The notes under the pieces were generated by a model that was given only the letters and a program-made list of their open reading frames with translations, was not told the DNA's origin and did no database searches. From contig NZ_VSLZ01000004.1 in assembly GCF_010747475.1 (NCBI RefSeq), positions 186,001-250,000 of the forward strand: a DNA stretch of 64,000 nt. Reading direction: 5' to 3'. The DNA is from Halorussus sp. MSC15.2. Its GTDB lineage: Archaea; Halobacteriota; Halobacteria; Halobacteriales; Haladaptataceae. Below are positions 1 through 7,098 of the stretch, piece after piece (the first letter of the stretch is position 1; every line of letters begins with the position of its first letter). Both the position numbers and the translations under genes were made by a program.

Positions 1-29
1 GCGCTCGTTTTGAGCGCAGGGAGACCGCT

Positions 30-1682
30 ATGACGGAACAGAATCTCGCACAGAAGACGACAGTACGCACTCAGAAGTACAAACGGGAGTTGCTATGGCT
101 CGCACCCGCGCTCCTCGCGGCGGCGGTGCTGTTCACCGTCTATCTGCGCTCGCATCCGTACCCGTCGTTCGGAGCGGGACTCTACCTCCTCATCGCCGAG
201 CGCATCTCCGAGATGGGGTACGCGCTCCCGAAGACGATTCCCTACTACACGGAGGGCGGCGTCCCCTTCGCGTACCCGCCGCTGATGTTCTACGCGGTGG
301 CCGCAATCCGTGACCTCACGGGACTCGACCCCATCACCATCACGCGGGTGTTGCCGGGACTGGTGACGATGCTCTACCTCGTTCCGCTCTACCTGCTGGC
401 CCGAGACTTGCTCGGGTCGCGCCCCGAGGCCGCGCTGACCAGTCTCGTCGTGGCGGTGAGTCCGCCCGTGCTCCAGTGGCACATCTCGGCCGGCGGAATC
501 GTCCGCGCGCCCGGCTTCCTGTTCGCGCTGTCGGGCATCTACGCGGGACTCCGCCTCTACCGCGACCGGGACCAGCGGTGGGTCGTCCCCTCGCTCGCGC
601 TGTTCACGCTCACCGTCCTCACTCATCCCCTCTACACTGCCTTCTTCGCGCTGTCGTATTTCCTGCTGTTCCTCGCGTTCGACCGAACGCTGTGGGGTCT
701 CGTCCGCGGTGCGGTGGTCGGCGGCGGCGGCCTCCTGCTGGCCGCGCCGTGGTGGATACAGGTGATGTCCTACCACGGCGTAGACGTGTTCACGAGCGCG
801 GCCGGGACCCACGGCGGCATCGGCGGCGGTCTCCAGTCGCTGCAGGCGCTCGTGCAGTTCAACGTCCACGGCGCGCTGGTCGGGCAGATGTGGGCCGTCG
901 TCCCGTTGTTCGGCATCGCGTACCTCCTGAAGGAGCGCCGGTACTTCCTCCCGGTCTGGTTCGTCACGGTGATGCTGGCGTTCGGTAAGCCCCGACTCTC
1001 CGTCACCGTCGGGGCCTTCATCATCGCCGTCTTCCTGCTCGAAGGCGTCGGCCCGTGGCTGAAGCGCGAGACCCCGCTCCCGGTCGGTCGTCGCGAGGTC
1101 GTCACCGCCGCTGTCGTGTTAATCGCCACAGTCGGTCTCGCCGGGGGCGCGATGTACGCGACCAGCGACGTGGACGCCCACGCCGGGAGTCCGTCGCTCC
1201 CGCAGTTCATCACCCACGACGACGTGGAGGCGATGGAGTGGGTGGAGACGAACACCGACCCGAGCGCCACGTTCGTCGTGCAGGGCGACGCCGCCGAGTG
1301 GTTCCCCCAGCAGACGCATCGAACGATGCTCGTGGGTCCGTGGGGCGTCGAGTGGAAGGGCCACGAACCGTACAACCGCCAGTTGAACCTCTTCCGGGAC
1401 ATCTCCTCGTGTAACAGCGCCCACTGCATGTCCCAGACCCTCTCGGCGGCCGGGGTGAGTCCCGACTACATCTACCTGCCGAAGGGGACGTTCACGGTCC
1501 GGGGGATGCAGTACCAGCGCACCAGCAAACTGGCGATGTCGATGCATCTCTCGCCCAAGTACCGCACCGTCTTCGAGAACGACGGCGTCATCGTCTTCGA
1601 GGTGATGGACGGCGAGCGGGGCGAGAGCCAGACCGGGACGGGACCCGGTAGCGACGGCGGTGGAAACTCCCGCGACCGCTGA
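30..1682 (+). CDS. Integral membrane GT-C-like glycosyltransferase
   Basis: A 550-residue polytopic membrane protein. Hydrophobic segments begin at about residue 22 and recur up to about residue 380, and a soluble, probably extracellular C-terminal domain of about 160 residues follows. The first loop after helix 1 carries the pattern of GT-C enzymes (PMT, ArnT, STT3): an acidic residue, then a proline/tyrosine-rich stretch ending in FAYPPLMFY. This points to a lipid-phosphate-sugar-dependent transferase acting outside the membrane, but no diagnostic catalytic motif is certain. The C-terminal tail is Gly/Ser rich. The ATG start follows GC-rich DNA directly; what lies upstream is outside the window. 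The substrate is unknown, and it could equally be a non-enzymatic membrane protein of the same fold. Confidence 0.55.
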   Translation: MTEQNLAQKTTVRTQKYKRELLWLAPALLAAAVLFTVYLRSHPYPSFGAGLYLLIAERISEMGYALPKTIPYYTEGGVPFAYPPLMFYAVAAIRDLTGLDPITITRVLPGLVTMLYLVPLYLLARDLLGSRPEAALTSLVVAVSPPVLQWHISAGGIVRAPGFLFALSGIYAGLRLYRDRDQRWVVPSLALFTLTVLTHPLYTAFFALSYFLLFLAFDRTLWGLVRGAVVGGGGLLLAAPWWIQVMSYHGVDVFTSAAGTHGGIGGGLQSLQALVQFNVHGALVGQMWAVVPLFGIAYLLKERRYFLPVWFVTVMLAFGKPRLSVTVGAFIIAVFLLEGVGPWLKRETPLPVGRREVVTAAVVLIATVGLAGGAMYATSDVDAHAGSPSLPQFITHDDVEAMEWVETNTDPSATFVVQGDAAEWFPQQTHRTMLVGPWGVEWKGHEPYNRQLNLFRDISSCNSAHCMSQTLSAAGVSPDYIYLPKGTFTVRGMQYQRTSKLAMSMHLSPKYRTVFENDGVIVFEVMDGERGESQTGTGPGSDGGGNSRDR

Positions 1683-1773
1683 CTGAACCCGTAAAACGAC
1701 AGCGATACGCGACGAAAACGGCAGGAACAGCGTGGTGTGGTGAAACGACAGGAACCGACGAGACAGAAACGAC

Positions 1774-2946
1774 TCAGAACAGCGGGTCGAGTTCGCCGTC
1801 GTCGTCCTCGATGAGGTCGGTGGTGTTCTGCTGGCTTTCGGACCGAATCTCGTCGATGTTGTCTTGGGCCTCGATGGCCACGTCCTGTAACTCCTCGACC
1901 CGGGGGACCTGCGAGACGCCCGACAGCAGGACGACGCCAGCGACTTGGTCGGCGTCGCCGGTCGGGTAGTCCCCGCCGCGGACCTCCATCGACCCGGTCT
2001 GGTTCTCCAACCACTTGCGGCCCTTCTCGACGCCCTTCCGGTTCAGGTACTCGGGCGGACCGCTGGCGACCAGCAGCGAGCGCTCGGCGCTGTCGATTTC
2101 GCAGGGCAGGGTCAACCGCCCCAGCGCCGCCTTCCGGACCAGACTCGTGATTCGGTTGGTCGCGTGGGTCGAGTCCACCTCCCCGGTGCCGTCGCTCTTG
2201 AACCGCGAGAGCAGGCCGCCCGAGGGGTTGTCCACCTCCTCGGCGGCGTACCCGACCGTGGAGACGCCGCCGGTGTCGAGCGTGTTGATTATCTCGCTGG
2301 AGTCCACGACGCTCTCGCCGACCTCGTCGCCGCGCGAGACTTCGCCCGCGCCGAAGAGAATGCCGAACCGCCGGACTATCTCCTCGTTGATGCGGTCATA
2401 GCCCGACCCGACGCTCTCGCCCGACTCGCGCCACGCGTCGTTGTCGAACACCAGCAGGTTGTCCACCTCGCGGACGAACGTCTGGAACGACCGCGCTGCG
2501 TTCAGGGTGTAGATGCCGCCCTCGTCGCGGCCCGGCAGGATGCCGAGACCGTACACCGGTTCGGTGTAGATGCGCTTGAGGTACTTCGCGAGGACCGGCG
2601 CGCCGCCCGACCCCGTCCCGCCGCCCATCCCGGCGACGATGAGGAAAGCGTCGATGTCGTGGATGGGGACGTTGTCCACCGCGCCCTGTACCTCGTCGAT
2701 GTCCTCCTCGGCGATTTCCGCCCCGAGTTCGTTGTCCGCGCCGACCCCGTGGCCCTTCACGCGGGACTGCCCGATGAGGACCTGATTCTCCTCGGGCACG
2801 TAGTCGAGACCCACGAGGTCGGCCTTCGCGGTGTTGACCGCCACGGCCGACCGCACGGCCTGACTGCCGGTGCGCTGGTCGTACTCGATGAACTTGTCAA
2901 CTATCTTCCCGCCCGCCTGTCCGAAACCAATCATCGCGAGTTTCAT
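1774..2946 (-). CDS. cetZ: Tubulin-like GTPase CetZ
   Basis: A 390-residue member of the tubulin/FtsZ superfamily, CetZ group, which in haloarchaea controls cell shape, rod formation and motility rather than division. The N-terminal beta strand and P-loop-like segment MIGFGQAGGK is followed by the tubulin signature GMGGGTGSG at residues 106-114, which binds GTP phosphate. The length and the acidic C-terminal tail ending in DPLF fit CetZ. The start is the ATG beside the conserved KLAMIGFGQ segment. It is transcribed alone, back to back with the next gene. Family assignment is secure; which CetZ paralogue (CetZ1, CetZ2 or other) cannot be decided here. Confidence 0.93.
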   Translation of the reverse strand: MKLAMIGFGQAGGKIVDKFIEYDQRTGSQAVRSAVAVNTAKADLVGLDYVPEENQVLIGQSRVKGHGVGADNELGAEIAEEDIDEVQGAVDNVPIHDIDAFLIVAGMGGGTGSGGAPVLAKYLKRIYTEPVYGLGILPGRDEGGIYTLNAARSFQTFVREVDNLLVFDNDAWRESGESVGSGYDRINEEIVRRFGILFGAGEVSRGDEVGESVVDSSEIINTLDTGGVSTVGYAAEEVDNPSGGLLSRFKSDGTGEVDSTHATNRITSLVRKAALGRLTLPCEIDSAERSLLVASGPPEYLNRKGVEKGRKWLENQTGSMEVRGGDYPTGDADQVAGVVLLSGVSQVPRVEELQDVAIEAQDNIDEIRSESQQNTTDLIEDDDGELDPLF

Positions 2947-3073
2947 CGTGACCCCTCCGTGACGGCGTTCAATCGGTGCCTGTCGTCGGCGTCATCGACG
3001 CCTGTAACTCCGAGAGACGCCCGGTGCTGATTGTGAGACATTCCGTAACCCCCGGCGAGGTAGACCACGGGGA

Positions 3074-3086
3074 CGGTGATAAATCC
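3074..3086 (-). promoter_or_regulatory. Candidate TATA box for cetZ
   Basis: On the minus strand the sequence GGATTTATCACC is the best TATA-like element between cetZ and the divergent gene at 3296. It is about 130 bases from the cetZ ATG, so the transcript would carry a leader, which is unusual for haloarchaea. The rest of the 350-base intergenic region (2947-3295) shows only a short inverted repeat CCTTC/GAAGG near 3270 and no gene. Confidence 0.3.
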
Positions 3087-3295
3087 TCAGCACGGTTTTG
3101 TCTCCCGGGCGACAACCGGCGGTCTCAGGGCGAGCGTAACGACCAGCGGTCGGACGACCCGCCAAAGCGCACGCGGAGAGTTGCTCCGCACCGACAACAG
3201 CGTTTCCGCCCCTCGGGAGGCGGAACTTAGAGCCGAAAATACTGACGGAAAGGAGTAGTTAGTTATCCTTCAAGAACGAAGGTAGACGGGGAACC

Positions 3296-4117
3296 ATGAA
3301 GCGAACGTTCCTCGTCTTGCTGGTCCTCGGGATAGTGAGCAGCGCACCACTGGTCTCGTCGGTAGCGACGGTCACGTCGGGCGCGTCGCAACCGCAGTCG
3401 TTCGCACAGGACAACGCGACCGAGTACCCACCGGGTCTCTCGGCGGACGGCGTGACGGACCCGCTCGCGCTCGCGGACGCCCACCGGGAGGCGCTCCGAA
3501 ACACCTCGTACACGGTGGCGACGTCGTACGCGTTCCGCCGACCGAACGGGACCGTGTTGAGTCAGGGAATCACGACGACGCGGGTCTCGTCGGGCGGAGA
3601 ATCGTTCTTCGCGGTGACCTCCCAAACGCAGAGCAACGCGACTCGACCGCTCGGGTTCGGGCGATATAAACTCGCGACGTGGGCGAACGAGACCCGCGCG
3701 GTGACGGCCCGACAGGTTCGGGGCGGCGAACCGACCTACCGGGAGGTCAGTCGTGAGCGAGCGCCGTTCGAACCGGACACCCAGTGGGAACTGTTGTACA
3801 GCGCCTTCGCCGCGACGAACACTACCGTCGTCGAGCGGTTCGAACGCGACGGAACCACGCTGTTCCGCGTCGTCTCGACCGAACAACCGGGAACGGAGTT
3901 AGCGCCCATGTACGGCGGGTCTTACAGTTTCGTGGCCATCGTGGACTCGCAGGGCATCGTCCGGACGCTCCAGCAGACCTACCAAACGACGTTCGAGGAC
4001 CGCTCGGCCGTCGTTTCCCGGACGATACGCCTCACTCGACTCGGGAACACCACGGTCGAACGTCCGGACTGGTACGAGAAAGCGGTGGCTAACGGGACGG
4101 CGAACGAGACGAGATAA
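3296..4117 (+). CDS. Secreted haloarchaeal protein (DUF7537-like)
   Basis: A 273-residue exported protein. Residues 1-30 form a Sec signal peptide (KR, then a leucine/valine-rich core); I see no lipobox cysteine. The mature part begins with a Thr/Asn/Gln-rich linker and then the block PPGLSADGVTDPLALADAHR, typical of a haloarchaeal family of secreted or lipid-anchored proteins of unknown function (from memory, DUF7537). Several N-x-T/S sites suggest N-glycosylation. The fold is probably a beta-rich envelope domain that resembles LolA-type lipid carriers, but that is inference. It is transcribed alone and convergent with the small gene at 4136. Function is unknown. Confidence 0.75.
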   Translation: MKRTFLVLLVLGIVSSAPLVSSVATVTSGASQPQSFAQDNATEYPPGLSADGVTDPLALADAHREALRNTSYTVATSYAFRRPNGTVLSQGITTTRVSSGGESFFAVTSQTQSNATRPLGFGRYKLATWANETRAVTARQVRGGEPTYREVSRERAPFEPDTQWELLYSAFAATNTTVVERFERDGTTLFRVVSTEQPGTELAPMYGGSYSFVAIVDSQGIVRTLQQTYQTTFEDRSAVVSRTIRLTRLGNTTVERPDWYEKAVANGTANETR

Positions 4118-4135
4118 TCGGTCTCGGCGGTGCGA

Positions 4136-4372
4136 TTACGACGACGCTCGCTGGCCGACCGACTCCACGATGGCGTCCACGTCGAACTCGTCCTCGTCCT
4201 TGTCGAACACCTGTTCGCCGTCGGCGCGGACCTCGAACACGCCGCTGTCGCCCGTCACCAGCGCCACCGAGTCGAGTCGCTCGCCGTACTCGCTGAGAAG
4301 TGCGTGCTGTACGTCCTGTGCCCGGTCGAGCATCCCGCAGGGGACGCAGTACTCGATTTCGACGTCCGTCAT
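4136..4372 (-). CDS. SelT/SelW/SelH (Rdx) family thioredoxin-fold protein
   Basis: A 78-residue protein matching the Rdx family of small thioredoxin-like selenoprotein W homologues. It starts with a beta strand followed by the redox motif C9-V-P-C12 (CxxC), the helix RAQDVQHALLSEYGE, and a strand with VFEVRADGEQVFDK, which is the usual family architecture. No selenocysteine is used; both redox positions are cysteine. The protein is cytosolic and its partner is unknown. It lies tail to tail with 3296-4117. Family assignment is firm; physiological role is not known. Confidence 0.88.
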   Translation of the reverse strand: MTDVEIEYCVPCGMLDRAQDVQHALLSEYGERLDSVALVTGDSGVFEVRADGEQVFDKDEDEFDVDAIVESVGQRASS

Positions 4373-4439
4373 GGTCGTTCGGCGATACGAATCGAAGTGA
4401 CTTAAAAGAACAGTACGGAGAGGGACGTTGAGAGGTAAT

Positions 4440-4866
4440 TTATGGTTGAGGGCGGAACCATCGGTGGTACCGTAACGGGATTTCGAGAGTCCTACAATTG
4501 TAAAATCTAGTGGGTTCAGGGAATACCGTATTGCAATCCTGTGGTATTACTTTCAATATTCTACGGGAATGTGTCATGCCGTTCGTGTCATGTACGAGCC
4601 AATTATAAAGCCACCACCCTAAATGGAAAATCGAGTTCAAAACCGAACTTTACTAAATCGTTCGTTCTCAAACTCTACACCGCCAAAAAACACCAATTAG
4701 TAGAGTTATCCCTTGCCAACGCAGTGGTTAGTAAAGTGTATCGTAGAAAACGTCACCACTATCCACCTCCACTTTACGACTACAAGTTGCGTTTCTGGTT
4801 GACGGTTAAGACGCATTCTCAGAATCTGAGTAGTCAGACACGCGCTATTCTTGGTTTGAAGTACTA
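4440..4866 (+). other. AT-rich intergenic segment, left part of an island
   Basis: Composition drops sharply from the surrounding GC-rich DNA at about 4.43 kb and stays low until about 6.4 kb. I find no convincing gene in 4440-4866: the open frames on both strands have random-looking translations and no acidic bias. A TATA-like AATTATAAAG lies near 4604. The segment probably came with the neighbouring halocin-like genes by transfer, or it is decayed DNA. Confidence 0.5.
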
Positions 4867-4878
4867 TTGACGAAGAAT

Positions 4879-4886
4879 CATATAGG
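4879..4886 (+). promoter_or_regulatory. TATA box of the 83-residue membrane protein gene
   Basis: CATATAGG lies 23-30 bases upstream of the ATG at 4909, the spacing expected for a leaderless haloarchaeal transcript. It supports 4909 rather than the upstream TTG as the start. Confidence 0.5.
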
Positions 4887-4908
4887 TAGAGCACTAACAC
4901 TTCATTCA

Positions 4909-5160
4909 ATGGACAGCGACCGTATTGTTGACGTCATATTTGGGCTACTAATGATAAAAATAGGAGCAGCACCTCTTGCTAGCGTCGCCCTCGGTCAACT
5001 AGCGCCAGAAGACTTGACGAAGGGTTTGAATATTCACAGTGATGTTTTTGATTCCCTCGTTCTACTGATGTTGGTTTTATTTGGTTCTTTTCTTATACCC
5101 ATGGGAGTAATCACAATCAAATATGGTAGGTCGAACGTGGAGGAAAATAAAATATATTGA
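4909..5160 (+). CDS. Small two-helix membrane protein of the halocin island
   Basis: An 83-residue protein with two predicted membrane segments, about residues 8-30 and 48-72, joined by a short polar loop and ending in a charged tail. The start at the ATG is chosen because a TATA box sits 23-30 bases upstream. Codon use is AT-rich, like the rest of the island and unlike the flanking chromosome. It converges on the membrane protein at 5178-5429, with only 17 bases between the two stops. I recognise no family. Its position next to a halocin C8-like gene makes an accessory, immunity or export role possible, but that is inference from context only. Confidence 0.55.
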   Translation: MDSDRIVDVIFGLLMIKIGAAPLASVALGQLAPEDLTKGLNIHSDVFDSLVLLMLVLFGSFLIPMGVITIKYGRSNVEENKIY

Positions 5161-5177
5161 CATTAATTTCCGGATTT

Positions 5178-5429
5178 TTAATTTACAAATGTGGCGTATA
5201 TAAGAGACATAATTGTAGCATATAATAGTAACCGCGGGAACTCTGCTGACAAGTTTTGACCCTTTATAGCTGAAAGGCCAATTAAGACGAGCAGCAAGTA
5301 AACGAATATAACTACGGTTCGTAGGTACAGTGTCGTTAGCAAATTTAATACGTAGTAATCTATCAAAAGGCCAATCGATAGGGTGCCTAATAGGAAAAGA
5401 AAAGCCAAGGTCAGACTTTGCCGATTCAT
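5178..5429 (-). CDS. Small three-helix membrane protein downstream of halocin-like gene
   Basis: An 83-residue, very hydrophobic protein with about three membrane segments (roughly residues 6-25, 32-52 and 64-82) and almost no charged residues. It is on the same strand as the halocin-like precursor and starts 68 bases after that gene's stop, so the two may be co-transcribed. Codon use is AT-rich. I recognise no family. In halocin C8 itself immunity is attributed to the N-terminal part of the precursor, so this protein could be a second immunity factor, a processing or export partner, or unrelated. Confidence 0.5.
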   Translation of the reverse strand: MNRQSLTLAFLFLLGTLSIGLLIDYYVLNLLTTLYLRTVVIFVYLLLVLIGLSAIKGQNLSAEFPRLLLYATIMSLIYATFVN

Positions 5430-5497
5430 ATACTAATGTTCGTCCCAAATATCAAAATGTTTATGGCAAGGAGACGTACGTCAGATTGCCTAATCTC

Positions 5498-6278
5498 TCA
5501 CTGGCACAGTCCGGCCATTTCGCAGATGCGGGTCGCATTCTTACCCGCACAACCTTTATCGCTAATCTCTTCGCAGATAGTGCTGACTACCCCAAAGCAT
5601 GTCGCTGCACCTGGTGCAGCACCACTAATCGCATTGCAGATTGCACTAAGACTTGAACCACATCCCACGAAACAGATGACCGGAACTGCTGATTTGCAAT
5701 ACGGGCAGATATCAGGGATATCCCCACATCCACAATTTTGTGGACTCATCGATGGTTGATTGCTCTGTGCTGGAACCGTAATTTCCTGGACTTTATTGGT
5801 CTTCAGTTCGCCTTCAGAGAAGACGTATTGGTCTACACTACTTAATTCACCACCTTCATAGTGGAGTATCGAACCTTCTGCTTTCACAACTTTCCCCTGA
5901 ACAACCGCAACGAACTCCACCTCGCCATTTGGAATCGCAGCCTCCGTTTCAAACGACACTACCTGAAAAGGTTCTCCATTTTCATCTGCGTTTACGATGA
6001 CCTCAGTCTCATCTCGAACTTGAACAGAGTATGCTTGTGCCAGTTGATTCCGAACTACCTCGAATTTCTTGCTCTTTTTGACTTTCTTGACGACTTCCTT
6101 TTCTCTCACCTGAAAGCCTCTTAAGTTGATTTCCATCTTCGCGAGCGGCAGTTAGTCCTGAAAATGCACTTGAGCCAGCTATTCCTGCCGTGCCAACTCC
6201 GAGTGCTTTCAGAACGCCGCGCCGTTTAATCGAATCAGTCTCATCAGCAGTTTTGTTGCGACCAGTATTTCCAGCCAT
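5498..6278 (-). pseudogene. Halocin C8-like precursor, split by a one-base frameshift
   Basis: Two overlapping frames make one precursor. The first (from the ATG at 6278) has a Tat signal with KRRGVLKALGVGTAGIAG at residues 18-35. The second (to 5498) holds an immunity-like middle region and a 78-residue domain with 12 cysteines ending in MAGLCQ. Skipping one base in the T4 run at 6099-6102 (plus strand) joins LSGER to KEVVKKVKK and gives about 259 residues, close to the size of halocin C8 precursors. In halocin C8 the Tat-exported precursor is cleaved into an immunity protein and a disulfide-rich peptide that kills other haloarchaea. As written, the domain would lack its Tat leader and stay in the cell. 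Either the shift is real inactivation or it is a sequencing error. AT-rich codon use suggests transfer. Confidence 0.8.
5501..5734 (-). other. Putative mature halocin peptide region
   Basis: The 78 C-terminal residues begin at Cys-Gly-Cys-Gly and contain 12 cysteines. The last ten follow the pattern C-2-C-7-C-3-C-7-C-12-C-7-C-7-C-8-C-5-C (numbers are residues between cysteines). As I recall the published halocin C8 peptide (76 residues, ten cysteines), its pattern is the same except for two one-residue differences. Both end in AGLC. The exact cleavage site is not visible; the Ser/Pro/Gln-rich segment just before the first cysteine is a plausible linker. Confidence 0.7.
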
Positions 6279-6300
6279 TGCACTAAGGAATAATGTTATA

Positions 6301-6310
6301 TAGATATAAA
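6301..6310 (-). promoter_or_regulatory. TATA box of the halocin-like gene
   Basis: On the minus strand TTTATATCTA lies 23-32 bases before the ATG at 6278, which fits a leaderless transcript. The Tat-leader frame is therefore the transcribed start of this gene. Confidence 0.6.
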
Positions 6311-6398
6311 GTTATCAAATTTTAACAGTTATGGATGATTAATTTCTTCCATTAGATTTCGGTGTTAGAGAGTAAAATTTACATTGGGCGGCTCTGAT

Positions 6399-6941
6399 TC
6401 ACGCCGAATCCGCGTCGGCGGGCAGCCGATACGTGTCTATCTCCGCGCCGGTGTCGGTGTCGCGGTCGGCCGTGGTCTCGACCGCGTCGCGCACTAGTTC
6501 CTCGGCGTCGTCCACGCCGAGACCGGCCTCACGGCCCTCTAGGACGCCGAGTGCCAACTGCGCGCCGGACCCGAACGCGACCGCGTCGTCGGTGATGACG
6601 CCGCCGTCGCTGCTGATTCCCCGAACCCGCGGGACGCCGTCGTCGCGCGCCGCGACGACCGCCTCGACGCCCTCCGCGGCGGCGAGGTCGCTGGCGACGC
6701 TGGCGAACCGGTCGATTCCCATCGGGTCGCCCTGTTCGGTCTCGTGAGACCGGACCTCGGAGTCGAGTTGGCGTCGGAACTCGTCGATTCCGCCCGCCTC
6801 GCCGACCGCCGCCGCGCCGACCGCGCCGAAGTCGAAGACGTGGCGTTTGCGCTCGCTCGACACCGTTCCGCCGCGCGTGAGTCGGCGGTCCCCCGCGAGA
6901 ACGACTCCACCGTCAACCGCGACGCCGACGATAGTTGCCAT
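6399..6941 (-). CDS. Proteasome beta-like Ntn-hydrolase, probably inactive
   Basis: A 180-residue protein with the fold signature of 20S proteasome beta subunits: TIVGVAVDGGVVLAGDRR at the N terminus, then VSSERKRHVFDFG and a Gly/Ala-rich core strand. Aligned by eye with archaeal PsmB, the catalytic Thr1 position is Ala2, the Lys33 position is Glu, and only the Asp17 equivalent (AGDRR) is kept. There is no propeptide. It may be a non-catalytic relative. The protein is cytosolic and monocistronic, divergent from the RDD protein gene. It could also be a distinct self-compartmentalising family, and assembly with the true proteasome is untested. Confidence 0.72.
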   Translation of the reverse strand: MATIVGVAVDGGVVLAGDRRLTRGGTVSSERKRHVFDFGAVGAAAVGEAGGIDEFRRQLDSEVRSHETEQGDPMGIDRFASVASDLAAAEGVEAVVAARDDGVPRVRGISSDGGVITDDAVAFGSGAQLALGVLEGREAGLGVDDAEELVRDAVETTADRDTDTGAEIDTYRLPADADSA

Positions 6942-7050
6942 GTCCGGATGGAGGGCGTCCGGGAGGAAGTGCGTTGTTGCCGAGTCGGCGGAGTCGAAGA
7001 CTCGGCGATGGGGATGCCCTCGGGTCAGTGCGACGGAGACGATTCCGCCC

Positions 7051-7060
7051 TCGATATATC
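7051..7060 (+). promoter_or_regulatory. TATA box upstream of RDD gene
   Basis: TCGATATATC lies about 40 bases before the ATG at 7099. It supports that start over an in-frame upstream extension, which would overlap the divergent gene. Confidence 0.45.
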
Positions 7061-7098
7061 GGTGGAGCTATCAGTCGAGACTCGTACAGTCACTCCAG

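Noticed and set aside
4541..4870. 109-codon open frame in the AT-rich segment
   Set aside because: The translation has no acidic bias, no recognisable motif and no promoter-spaced start; open frames of this size arise by chance in AT-rich DNA here.
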